From the NCBI RefSeq assembly GCF_900566085.1, contig NZ_UPHT01000131.1, forward strand, positions 32,499-96,498: a stretch of 64,000 nucleotides of DNA. The letters are read 5' to 3'. Within the stretch, counting starts at the first letter, position 1. Every line of letters starts with the position of its first letter. A model generated the notes under the pieces. The model searched no databases. It saw only the letters and a list, made by a program, of their open reading frames with translations, and was not told where the DNA came from. Made by a program: the position numbers and the translations under genes. Below, piece by piece: positions 25,899 to 33,679 of this stretch. The stretch is from Mycobacterium attenuatum. GTDB lineage: Bacteria; Actinomycetota; Actinomycetes; Mycobacteriales; Mycobacteriaceae.

Positions 25899-26699
25899 CT
25901 ACCCAGCTCGGTCGGCGGCCGCAGCGGCGGTCTTCGACGATCCGGGGAACAGCGGCCGCAGCATCGGCGGCGGCCGGAATGGTGTCCAGGTGCCCTGCGG
26001 TTGCGCCAGCCGGTCCGCGATGGCCCAGACCGTTGCCGGATGATGACCGTAGCCGATATGGCTGGCCAGAACCGCGATGTTCTCGCTACGCGGCGATGGC
26101 GGATTGATGCAGGTCTGCCAGGCGACCATGCCGTCGAAGCGGGAGTAGATCGCCGTCGTGGGAACCGGCATGGGTTCGGCTTCGGACTTCAACGGCAGTG
26201 CGTGCTGCTCGGCATGCAGATGGGCATAGCGTTTGAAGCTCGGGGTGGCGCGCGTTTGCCGCTCGTCTTCCATGCGGAAGGGGCTGCCCAGGGTGATTAC
26301 CTGGCGCACCGCCGTCGAATGACGGCGGGCCAATGCCCGCGCGAAGATGCCGCCCAGGCTCCAGCCGATCAGACTCACCGGGGCCTCGTAGCGGGCGTGC
26401 ACCTCGTCCAGTCGCGCTTCCATGCCACGCACCGCTTCGGGAGTCGGACCGATGTTGCGGCCAAGCCCCCACCCGTGGGCCCGATACCCCACGCGGCGCA
26501 GCAGCCGCCGCAGCGTCCAGGTCGAACGGTCCCCGGCCAGCAGGCCGGGCAGCACCAGAACCGGATGCCCGTCGCCGACCGGCAGCATCCGGCGCAGCGG
26601 CAGCACGCTGACCAACTGCCCGTACTCAGCCACCGCACGCGGTATGTCGGTGAGGTAGAGCGCCAGGGGCGGCGCGTTGACGGGTTCGGTCGTGAGCAC
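25899..26699 (-). CDS. Alpha/beta hydrolase (Rv1192-like)
   Basis: A 266-residue alpha/beta-hydrolase-fold protein. It has VLVLPGLLAGD near residue 47 (oxyanion region), the nucleophile elbow GWSLGG with Ser114, the acid in YSRFDGMV near 195 and the likely catalytic His in SHIGYGHHP near 225. No signal peptide is visible. It lies 3 nt after the preceding hydrolase gene and 9 nt before fadD36, a tight three-gene operon. Substrate unknown; triacylglycerol-lipase-like or PGAP1-like hydrolases show the same core. Matches Rv1192 by position and length. Confidence 0.83.
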   Translation of the reverse strand: MLTTEPVNAPPLALYLTDIPRAVAEYGQLVSVLPLRRMLPVGDGHPVLVLPGLLAGDRSTWTLRRLLRRVGYRAHGWGLGRNIGPTPEAVRGMEARLDEVHARYEAPVSLIGWSLGGIFARALARRHSTAVRQVITLGSPFRMEDERQTRATPSFKRYAHLHAEQHALPLKSEAEPMPVPTTAIYSRFDGMVAWQTCINPPSPRSENIAVLASHIGYGHHPATVWAIADRLAQPQGTWTPFRPPPMLRPLFPGSSKTAAAAADRAG

Positions 26700-26702
26700 G
26701 GA

Positions 26703-27611
26703 TCAGGCCTCCTCGTTCCAGACCTTCATCATGGTCGCCAAGATCTCCTCGCCGCGGCCCAATCCGGCGAGATGACTTTCCCCCGGCAGGTGCAACAGCT
26801 CGGCCTTGGGCAGCCGCGACACGACGTGCTCACCATGGGAGAACGGGATGATGTGGTCGTGGTCGCCATGCCACCAACGGACCGGGACCTTGATCTCCTC
26901 CAGCCGGAAGCCCCAGTCCCGGGCAAACACGATGACGTCGGCGAACGGCGCGGCCAGTTGCTTGCGGCTGCCGTTGAGCAGGTCGTCGAGGAACATCGCC
27001 TTGAACTCGGGGCGGGCCAGCAGATGCCGATCCGCCTGGGGCGAGAGCAGGGCATATACATCCAGCGCCGGTGACGCGACCGGCCGCGCCGCGCGGATCA
27101 TCAGGCTCGCCGACAGCCGCAGCGGGGTGCCGCCCAACCTCAGCAACGGCGCCACCCGCAAGCCCAGGTTCATCAGGCCGCCGCTGATCGCGTCGGGGCC
27201 GTGCGTGGGCGCCACCCCGCCGAGCACGCCGGCGGCCACCACCTTGTCGGGCAGTCCAGCGGCGCAGGCCAGGGTGTAGGGACCGCCGCCGGATAAGCCG
27301 ACGACGGCCATCTTCTCGATGCCCAATGTTTCGGAGATGGTGCGCATGTCGTCGGCAAACGCCGAGATGGTCTCGTACTGATGCGGGGTCGACGAGCCGA
27401 TTCCTGGGCGGTCGACACCGATCAGCCGGATGTTGTGGTGCTCGGCATAGACGCGGGCCTCGGTCGGAATCTGCCGGCGAGCACCGGGGGTGCCGTGCAG
27501 CCAGAAGACCGCACGCCCTTGTGGGGCGCCGAACTCGGCGAAGCCGATCTGGCGATCTTCGCCGACGGCGATGTTTCCTTCAATTTTGGGGCGGGCAATC
27601 GCGACGACCAT
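26703..27611 (-). CDS. Alpha/beta hydrolase (Rv1191-like)
   Basis: A 302-residue hydrolase. WLHGTPGARRQ near residue 37 is the HG oxyanion motif, GLSGGG holds Ser107, an Asp follows in WWHGDHDHIIP near 255, and the His is in GESHLAGLG near 280. I take ATG 27611 (MVVAIARPKIEG), close to the ~304 residues of Rv1191; the longer open frame adds a non-conserved Arg/Pro stretch. It heads the Rv1191-Rv1192-fadD36-type operon. Function is unknown beyond an ester or epoxide hydrolase-like fold. Confidence 0.83.
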   Translation of the reverse strand: MVVAIARPKIEGNIAVGEDRQIGFAEFGAPQGRAVFWLHGTPGARRQIPTEARVYAEHHNIRLIGVDRPGIGSSTPHQYETISAFADDMRTISETLGIEKMAVVGLSGGGPYTLACAAGLPDKVVAAGVLGGVAPTHGPDAISGGLMNLGLRVAPLLRLGGTPLRLSASLMIRAARPVASPALDVYALLSPQADRHLLARPEFKAMFLDDLLNGSRKQLAAPFADVIVFARDWGFRLEEIKVPVRWWHGDHDHIIPFSHGEHVVSRLPKAELLHLPGESHLAGLGRGEEILATMMKVWNEEA

Positions 27612-27689
27612 CCCGAGAGCTTCGCATGCGAACTTTGGCCGTGACAATTCTCGCGGGCTCCCCGCGGCTGGGCCGTTTTGCAGCACCGC

Positions 27690-29138
27690 TCAGGCCGGCA
27701 TGCCGATGGCCTTGGGCTCCATGTACTGGTGCAGGCCCGCAATTCCGCCGCCCTCGCGGCCCAGGCCGCTCTGCTTGAAACCGCCGAACGGCGCATCACC
27801 GGGACCGAAGCCGTTCACCGCAATCTGGCCGGTGCGGATGCGCCGCGCGACACCGACGGCGCGTTCGGCGTCGGTGCCCCACACCGCGCCGGACAAGCCG
27901 TACTGCGAGTTGTTGGCGATCGCGACGGCCTGGTCGTCGTCGCGGTAGCGCATGACCGTCAGTACCGGCCCGAAGACTTCCTCTTGCGCAATGGCAGCAT
28001 CAGGCGTGGCGTGGGTCAGGATGGTCGGCTCGTAGTAGTAGCCCGTATCCAGGGTTGGCGGACGGCGGCCGCCGATCGCCAGGGTGGCGCCGTCGGCCAG
28101 CGCCCGCGACACCAGGTCCTCGACCCGCTGCCGCTGTTGCTCGCTGATCAACGGACCCATCTCGACATCCGGATCGGCGGGATCGCCGACCTTCACCCGG
28201 CGGGCCAGCGCCACGAGGCTTTCCACGACGTCGTCGTGCATGGTGTCGGGCAGCAGCAACCGGCTGTGCAGGATGCAGGCCTGGCCGGCATGCAACAGGC
28301 AGGACTCGAACAACATCCGCTGCAGCAGTTCGTCGGTCAGCTCGGCGTCGTCGAGCACGATGCTCGCCGATTTGCCCCCGCACTCCAGCAGCACCCGCTT
28401 CATGGTGCCGGCCGCGGCGGCCATCACTTCCCGCCCGATCGCCGAGCTGCCGGTGAAGCTGACCATGTCGACGCGCGGGTCGACGGCCAGCAGCTTGCTC
28501 GCCTCGATGCTGCTGGGCGTGACGACATTGACCACGCCGGGCGGGATGTCGGTGTGCTCGTCGATGATGCGGGCCAGGGCCAGACCGGCGAGCGGCGTCA
28601 GCGGCGACGGCTTGAGCACCACGGTATTGCCGGCCGCCAGCGCCCGGCTAACCTTCATGGCGTTGAGACTGTGCGGGAAGTTCCACGGCGTCAGGATCGA
28701 GACGACACCCAGCGGCTCGTGACACAGCACGGTGGTTCCGGACCCGATCGGCTCCTCGCGCAGCGTGGTGGCCAGTTGACCCGCCCGCAGCACCATGAAG
28801 GCCACGCTGTCGACTTGCATCATGCGCTCGTTGGCCGTGCAACCCCACTCGTCCTGGGCGAGCGCGAAGAATTCGTCAGCGTGCGCTTTCAGTGCCTCGC
28901 CGAGCTGAGTCAGGCAGGCGGCGCGCTCCTGATGGCTCATGGCGGGCCAATCGCCTTGGTCGAAAGCACGACGGGCGGCTGCGATCGCCTCGCCGACCTG
29001 GCTCTCGCTGGCGTCCGGGGCGGTGGCGATCGTCGCGCCGGTGGACGGCGAGATGTCGTCGTAGCGACCATTGTGCGCTTGCACCCAACGTCCGTCGATA
29101 TAGAGCTCGTAGGTGTCCACGAGAGGTGATTCAGCCAT
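27690..29138 (-). CDS. NAD(P)-dependent aldehyde dehydrogenase
   Basis: A 482-residue aldehyde dehydrogenase that oxidises an aldehyde to the acid. Visible motifs are ELYIDGRWV, TPWNFP, KPSPLTP, the cofactor loop FTGSSAIG, the general-base Glu in LLECGGKS and the nucleophile Cys288 in HAGQAC, with EEVFGPVL toward the C-terminus. The start could be ATG 29138 or ATG 29165; I took the inner one because GGGAAA lies upstream and because of family length. It diverges from the MaoC/DUF35/Ltp2-like operon over a 205-bp promoter region with palindromes. It probably processes an aldehyde released by the retro-aldol step of that operon (inference). No counterpart lies at this position in M. tuberculosis, where sigI and Rv1190 are found. 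Confidence 0.92.
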   Translation of the reverse strand: MAESPLVDTYELYIDGRWVQAHNGRYDDISPSTGATIATAPDASESQVGEAIAAARRAFDQGDWPAMSHQERAACLTQLGEALKAHADEFFALAQDEWGCTANERMMQVDSVAFMVLRAGQLATTLREEPIGSGTTVLCHEPLGVVSILTPWNFPHSLNAMKVSRALAAGNTVVLKPSPLTPLAGLALARIIDEHTDIPPGVVNVVTPSSIEASKLLAVDPRVDMVSFTGSSAIGREVMAAAAGTMKRVLLECGGKSASIVLDDAELTDELLQRMLFESCLLHAGQACILHSRLLLPDTMHDDVVESLVALARRVKVGDPADPDVEMGPLISEQQRQRVEDLVSRALADGATLAIGGRRPPTLDTGYYYEPTILTHATPDAAIAQEEVFGPVLTVMRYRDDDQAVAIANNSQYGLSGAVWGTDAERAVGVARRIRTGQIAVNGFGPGDAPFGGFKQSGLGREGGGIAGLHQYMEPKAIGMPA

Positions 29139-29173
29139 CTGGTTTCCCGCCCGGATATCGGTCATATCAACAC

Positions 29174-29294
29174 CCGGTGTACACCGGTCATAGTGCGGAG
29201 TCAATGACCTTCGGCGCGAATTGCCGGGTATTTCAGGCATATTGACAAGGCGTGTCACAGCCGGGTAGACACAGGTAGTCAGACACTTTGTGTC
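29174..29294. promoter_or_regulatory. Two palindromes in the ALDH/MaoC divergent promoter, candidate TetR operators
   Basis: CCGGTGTACACCGG at 29174-29187 is a perfect 14-bp palindrome. GACACTTTGTGTC at 29282-29294 has perfect 5-bp arms around TTT. Both sit between the divergent aldehyde dehydrogenase and MaoC genes, 36-62 nt from the two starts. A TetR-family gene closes the rightward operon, and such regulators usually bind inverted repeats in their own promoter region. Confidence 0.55.
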
Positions 29295-29343
29295 GATGTG
29301 TCGGATACGCTGATTCGCCGTCAATGTGCAACGGGAGGGCGCC

Positions 29344-29886
29344 ATGAATGCAGCCGAGTTGCACGCTAAGCTGCGCGGTCTCGTCGGACAGCCCACCGGC
29401 GGCACCGGAAAGCCTTTGGTGGCACCGGATCCCGTCAACCAACCGATGATTCGGCATTGGGCACACGCGCTTGACGACATGAACCCCGTGTATTTGGATA
29501 CCGAGTTCGCGGCCACGTCGAGGTTCGGCGGCATCGTGTCCCCGCCCGTCATGCTGCAGACCTGGACGATGCCCGCACCCAAGCTGGAGGGAATTCGGGA
29601 ACGCGGCGGAGCTCCAACCGAAAACACCACCAACCCAACGGCATTCCTCGAAGAAGCCGGATACACCAGCACCGTGGCGGTCAACTCGGAATTCGAGATC
29701 GAACGCTACCCGCGCCTGGGCGACATGATCACCGCGATGGCAATCTACGAAGATGTCTCCGAGGAAAAAGAGACTGCGCTGGGCACCGGCTTCTTCCTCA
29801 CCTGGGTAACCACTTATACGGACCAGCACGGAGAGGTGTTGGGACGTCAGCGATTCCGAGTACTGCGATTCCGTCCGAAACGCTGA
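29344..29886 (+). CDS. MaoC-like hydratase, N-terminal-domain type (ChsH2-MaoC-like)
   Basis: A 180-residue hotdog-fold protein: an N-terminal HWAHALDDMNPVY segment, RFGGIVSPPVMLQTW and a FLTWVTTY beta-strand region, as in the MaoC half of steroid enoyl-CoA hydratase subunit ChsH2. ATG 29344 is preceded by GGGAGG at 7 nt spacing; an upstream in-frame GTG lacks a ribosome site. The next gene encodes the DUF35 half as a separate protein and overlaps by 1 nt (TGATG). In M. tuberculosis ChsH2 (Rv3542c) both halves are one protein. With the second MaoC protein downstream it should form an enoyl-CoA hydratase heteromer. Confidence 0.85.
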   Translation: MNAAELHAKLRGLVGQPTGGTGKPLVAPDPVNQPMIRHWAHALDDMNPVYLDTEFAATSRFGGIVSPPVMLQTWTMPAPKLEGIRERGGAPTENTTNPTAFLEEAGYTSTVAVNSEFEIERYPRLGDMITAMAIYEDVSEEKETALGTGFFLTWVTTYTDQHGEVLGRQRFRVLRFRPKR

Positions 29887-30305
29887 TGACCGGTCGATTG
29901 GCGCCGGCGATCAGCCCGGATACCGAGTTCTTCTGGCGCGGGCTGCGCGAGCACAAGCTGTTGATCCAGCGCTGTGCCGGATGCGGGACACTGCGCCATC
30001 CGCCGCGACCGATGTGCCCCTGCTGCCGTTCCCTGGGCTGGACCGCCACCGAATCGTCGGGCCGCGGCACCGTCTACAGCTACGTGATGCCGCACCAGCC
30101 GCGGTTTCCCTTCTTCGAGTACCCCTACATCGTCGTGCTGGTGGAACTGGCCGAACGAATACGGCTGGTGTCTAACCTTTGCGACGTCGATCCCGCCGAC
30201 GTCGCGGTCGGCATGCCGGTCGAGGTGTTCTACCAGAGTTTCGACAATGACCTGGTGCTACACCAATTCCGGCCCAGTCCCCCGTGCCCCGAAGGACGTC
30301 AATGA
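29886..30305 (+). CDS. DUF35 / OB-fold zinc-ribbon protein, Ltp partner
   Basis: A 139-residue DUF35 protein. A rubredoxin-like zinc ribbon is seen at CAGCGTLRHPPRPMCPCC (about residues 33-50), followed by an OB-fold with GTVYSYVMPH. Proteins of this kind bind the thiolase-like aldolase Ltp2 and link it to the hydratase, so that the acyl-CoA is hydrated and cleaved in one complex. Here it is free-standing rather than fused to MaoC. It overlaps the preceding gene by 1 nt and the next by 4 nt (ATGA). Confidence 0.88.
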   Translation: MTGRLAPAISPDTEFFWRGLREHKLLIQRCAGCGTLRHPPRPMCPCCRSLGWTATESSGRGTVYSYVMPHQPRFPFFEYPYIVVLVELAERIRLVSNLCDVDPADVAVGMPVEVFYQSFDNDLVLHQFRPSPPCPEGRQ

Positions 30306-30745
30306 CAACCACCAGTACCTTGAAGTGGGCCGACATCAGCGTCGGGGGCGAGCTGTCTCCAATCGAAATTTCGGTCACCGCAACGGTTATCGTCGCCGGG
30401 GCTATCGCGTCGCGGGACTTCATGCCGGTGCATCACGACCGCGATTACGCCAACAAGCAAGGTTCGCCCAACGTCTTCATGAATATCCTGACCACCAACG
30501 GGCTGTGCGTGCGGTTCCTCACCGACTGGGCCGGCCCCGAGGCGATGGTCAAGAGACTCTCGATTCGCCTTGGCGTGCCATGCTTTCCGGACGACCCGCT
30601 GCGCTTCACCGGCACGGTGACCGGCAAGTCGTCCGGCTCGGGTGGCGAGAACTTCGTCGAAGTGACCTGTCAGGGCGCCAACAGCCTGGGCAAACATGTG
30701 TCAGGCACCGCGGTGCTCAGCCTGCTCGACCGGGCGGGAGCATGA
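30302..30745 (+). CDS. MaoC-like dehydratase (ChsH1-like)
   Basis: A 147-residue MaoC-family hydratase with the catalytic hydratase-2 type segment RDFMPVHHDRDYANKQG (Asp and His near residues 40-46), then NVFMNILTTNGL. It resembles ChsH1 (Rv3541c), the catalytic subunit of the steroid side-chain enoyl-CoA hydratase. The ATG at 30302 overlaps the DUF35 stop and the gene end overlaps the thiolase start, so all four proteins are probably made in fixed ratio. Confidence 0.88.
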   Translation: MTTTSTLKWADISVGGELSPIEISVTATVIVAGAIASRDFMPVHHDRDYANKQGSPNVFMNILTTNGLCVRFLTDWAGPEAMVKRLSIRLGVPCFPDDPLRFTGTVTGKSSGSGGENFVEVTCQGANSLGKHVSGTAVLSLLDRAGA

Positions 30746-31911
30746 CCGGCTCGCTCGCCAGCGCCGCGGCCATCGCGGGAATCGGTCAGACCGAGTTCTC
30801 CAAGGAATCCGGGCGCAGCGAGCTGCAATTGGCGTGTGAGGCGGTCAGCGCCGCCCTGGATGACGCCGGTGTGGCTCCCGGCGACGTCGACGGCATGGTC
30901 ACCTTCACCATGGACGCCAGCGACGAGATCGAGGTCGCCCGCAATGTCGGTATCGGCGATCTCGACTTCTTCAGCCGGGTGCCCCACGGCGGTGGCGCAG
31001 CGGCCGGGACCGTGGCGCACGCGGCAATGGCGGTCGCCACGGGTGTCGCCGAGGTGGTGGTGTGCTATCGCGCGTTCAACGAGCGCTCCGGTATGCGGTT
31101 CGGCGGCAGCGGGCGCACCAGCAGCCAAACCCCGTTGTTCATGGCGCATTACGCGCCGTTCGGATTGCTTACGCCCGCGGCATGGGTGGCACTGCACGCC
31201 CAGCGTTACATGTCGACCTACGGCGTCACCAACGAGCACTTCGGTGCGATTGCCGTAGTCGACCGGGCCCATGCGGCCCGCAATCCCGACGCGTGGTTCT
31301 ACCAGCGCCCGATCACGTTGGCAGATCACCAGACGTCGCGCTGGATCGTCGAACCCGTACTACGCCTGCTGGATTGCTGCCAAGAAAGCGACGGCGGGGT
31401 TGCGCTGGTGGTGACCAGTGTGCAGCGGGCCAGCGACCTGCGCCAGCCGCCCGCCGTGATCAGCGCGGCGGCCCAGGGCGCTGCCGCCAACGGCGAGATG
31501 ATGACCAGCTACTACCGTGACGACATCACCGGGCTCCCCGAGATGGGTGTGGTAGCCAGGCGTCTGTGGCGGGATTCGGGCCTTAAGCCTGCCGACATCC
31601 AAACCGCGTTCATCTACGACCATTTCACGCCGTTTGTGTTCACCCAGCTCGAGGAACTCGGCTTCTGCGGGCGCGGTGAGGCGAAGGACTTCGCCACCGT
31701 GGCGAACCTGTCACTGGGTGGGGTCTTGCCGATCAACACCAATGGCGGTCTGCTCGGCGAGGCCTACATCCACGGCATGAACGGCATCACCGAAGGGGTG
31801 CGGCAGGTACGCGGCACCTCCTGCAACCAGGTTGACGACGTCGAGCATGTCCTGATCACCTCCGGGACGGGAGTGCCCACCAGTGGGCTGATTCTCGCGC
31901 CTGCGGGGTGA
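30742..31911 (+). CDS. Thiolase-like lipid-transfer protein / aldolase (Ltp2-like)
   Basis: A 389-residue thiolase-fold protein of the SCP-x/Ltp2 group. Segments AIAGIGQTEFSK, PHGGGAAAGTVAHAAMAV, YDHFTPFVFTQLEELGFC and LPINTNGGLLGEAYIHGMNG are characteristic. Ltp2-type enzymes catalyse retro-aldol cleavage of a beta-hydroxy-acyl-CoA with a tertiary alcohol, releasing a ketone or aldehyde and a shorter acyl-CoA. The operon supplies the hydratase that makes the hydroxyl and the DUF35 partner. The actual substrate (steroid or another branched acyl-CoA) is not visible. Confidence 0.88.
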   Translation: MTGSLASAAAIAGIGQTEFSKESGRSELQLACEAVSAALDDAGVAPGDVDGMVTFTMDASDEIEVARNVGIGDLDFFSRVPHGGGAAAGTVAHAAMAVATGVAEVVVCYRAFNERSGMRFGGSGRTSSQTPLFMAHYAPFGLLTPAAWVALHAQRYMSTYGVTNEHFGAIAVVDRAHAARNPDAWFYQRPITLADHQTSRWIVEPVLRLLDCCQESDGGVALVVTSVQRASDLRQPPAVISAAAQGAAANGEMMTSYYRDDITGLPEMGVVARRLWRDSGLKPADIQTAFIYDHFTPFVFTQLEELGFCGRGEAKDFATVANLSLGGVLPINTNGGLLGEAYIHGMNGITEGVRQVRGTSCNQVDDVEHVLITSGTGVPTSGLILAPAG

Positions 31912-31918
31912 GCGTGTG

Positions 31919-32527
31919 ATGCAGGCCGCTGCTGCGGACACCCGCGAACTCATCATCGAGTCGGCCTACGCCTGCTTCCGCAAGCACGGGCTGCAGAAGG
32001 CGACCATTGTCGACATCGCCAAGTTGACGGGGGTATCCCGCAGCACCGTCTACGAGTACTTCCCGGACAAGGCCGCCCTCGTCGAGGCCTGTGCCGAACA
32101 TGCTTCCCACCAGTTCTACCGCGAGATGGCTCATGCGATGAGCCGGGTGCATTCGCTGGAGGAAAAGCTCTGCCGTGCAGCGGTATTCGTAGCCCAGGCA
32201 CGACGTGCGATCGCGTCGGCAACGTATGTGGACGCAGACGCGATCACCTTGTTGCTGACCAAGGACGCCGCGGTACTGCTGCGCGAAAGCGTCGACTTCT
32301 TCGCGCCCTACCTCGCCGCGGCCAAGCTCACGGGAGAGGTACGCAAGGACCTCGATGTCGAGGCAGCCGGCGAATGGTTCGCCCGGATATTGTTCTCGTT
32401 GTTCAGCATGCCATCGCCGGTTCGCGAAGACCCCGAAGCCGTGGCCGAATTCGTGCGGGCGCATGTGGTCCGCGGCTTCTGCGGTGACCGGCCGCGCCCG
32501 GCCCATGGGGCGTCGCGGGCACGCTGA
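31919..32527 (+). CDS. TetR-family transcriptional regulator
   Basis: A 202-residue repressor with the TetR helix-turn-helix: ELIIESAYACFRKHGLQKAT, VDIAKLTGVSRSTVYEYFPD (residues about 10-55), then a variable ligand domain. It starts a few nt after the Ltp2-like gene (ATG 31919, or an in-frame GTG at 31916) and is probably co-transcribed. It likely controls this operon and the divergent dehydrogenase through the palindromes at 29174-29294. The last ~8 residues (PAHGASRAR region) are encoded by the first copy of a 62-bp repeat, so the C-terminus seems to have been reshaped by repeat insertion. Confidence 0.9.
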   Translation: MQAAAADTRELIIESAYACFRKHGLQKATIVDIAKLTGVSRSTVYEYFPDKAALVEACAEHASHQFYREMAHAMSRVHSLEEKLCRAAVFVAQARRAIASATYVDADAITLLLTKDAAVLLRESVDFFAPYLAAAKLTGEVRKDLDVEAAGEWFARILFSLFSMPSPVREDPEAVAEFVRAHVVRGFCGDRPRPAHGASRAR

Positions 32528-32715
32528 ATGTGCTTTGGTGGCGTCGAGAGTGGCCGCGGCCGGGCCATGAGGCGTCGCAGGCACACTGAGTGTGCTTTGC
32601 TGGCGTCGAGTGTGGAGCCAGGGCGGCCAAACCGCGAGAAACCCGTCCGGTGATCACACTCGACGCCACCAACGCACACTCGACACCAGCAACGCACACT
32701 CGACGCCACCAACGC
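32503..32715. repeat. 62-bp tandem duplication plus CACACTCGACGCCACCA-family repeats
   Basis: Two ~60-bp units 62 bp apart share CCATGGGGCGTCGCGGGCAC / CCATGAGGCGTCGCAGGCAC followed by a GGTGGCGTCGAG-type end. The first unit begins inside the TetR coding sequence. At 32655-32715 follow three units of (CG)CACACTCGACGCCACCAA on the opposite orientation to the GGCGTCGAGTGTG ends, so the block can fold back. The family also occurs at 20600-20890, again between convergent genes. Confidence 0.85.
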
Positions 32716-32719
32716 ATGC

Positions 32720-33679
32720 TCACCGCATCAACGCCCGCGTAAAAAACATCAGGTTTGCCGGTCGTTCGGCCAATCGCCGCATAAAGTAGCCGAACCACTG
32801 GCCGCCGAACGGCAGATACACGCGTACCTGATTCCCGTCCGCAACCAGTCGCCGCTGTTCCTCGTCGCGGATGCCGTACAACATCTGGTATTCGAAATCA
32901 CCTATGCCACGCCCCAATTCGTGAGCCGTAACACCGACCGCGCCGATAACCGCCGGGTCGTGTGACGCCGCCATCGGGTATCCGGACCCGGCCATCAGGA
33001 CATGAAGGCAGCGCAGGTAGGAGTCGGTGATCCCGGCGCGATCACGGTATGCCACCGAAGCTGGTTCGTCGTAAGCGCCCTTGCACAGCCGGACTCGCGC
33101 GCCCACCGCAGCGAGTTCCCGACAATCGGCGAGTGTGCGCCGCAGATACGCCTGCACAACGGTACCCAGCCAATCGAAGTCGACTCGCAGGTCGCCGGCG
33201 ATCGACAGCGTCGAGTCGGTGGTGGTGTGGTCTTCGGCGTCCACCGTGACCCACACCCCGACCTGCTCGGCCCGTTCGCAGATGGTGCGGGCATTGTCCA
33301 AGGCGATCTTCTGGCCGTCGCGATCCAGCGCCTGCCCCAGCGCCGACAACTTGACCGAGACCTCTAACGGCCGCACGCCCTCGTATACCGTGTCCCGACG
33401 CTGGCCCAGCGCGTCGAGCAGGTCGAGATACGCCCGCACGCTGGCCGCGGCGCCGCGGGCGTCGGCGACGTTTTCGCCGAGGTAGTCGATACTGACGTAG
33501 CGGCCCGAATCGCGCAGCACGCCAACAACGTTCAGAACAACGTCCAGTGTGTCACCGGGCACGAACCGGCGCACCACCCGGCGGGTCAGCGACGAGCGCG
33601 TCAACCGGCGTTGCAACCTGTCCGACCGGCCCGCGGCAAGCAACACCGGACGCACGGTGCGGCCGAACACGCCAACCAT
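32720..33679 (-). CDS. Proline dehydrogenase
   Basis: A 319-residue FAD-dependent proline dehydrogenase, the first step of proline degradation to glutamate. TIM-barrel motifs include SVKLSALGQALDRDG near 130, VTVDAEDHTTTD near 165, VRLCKGAYDEPAS near 215 and the FEYQMLYGIRDEEQRRL segment near 265. It starts within the stop of rocA (TGATG, 1-nt overlap), so the two are translated together. Corresponds to Rv1188 (about 329 residues). The 3' end abuts the repeat block. Confidence 0.94.
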   Translation of the reverse strand: MVGVFGRTVRPVLLAAGRSDRLQRRLTRSSLTRRVVRRFVPGDTLDVVLNVVGVLRDSGRYVSIDYLGENVADARGAAASVRAYLDLLDALGQRRDTVYEGVRPLEVSVKLSALGQALDRDGQKIALDNARTICERAEQVGVWVTVDAEDHTTTDSTLSIAGDLRVDFDWLGTVVQAYLRRTLADCRELAAVGARVRLCKGAYDEPASVAYRDRAGITDSYLRCLHVLMAGSGYPMAASHDPAVIGAVGVTAHELGRGIGDFEYQMLYGIRDEEQRRLVADGNQVRVYLPFGGQWFGYFMRRLAERPANLMFFTRALMR

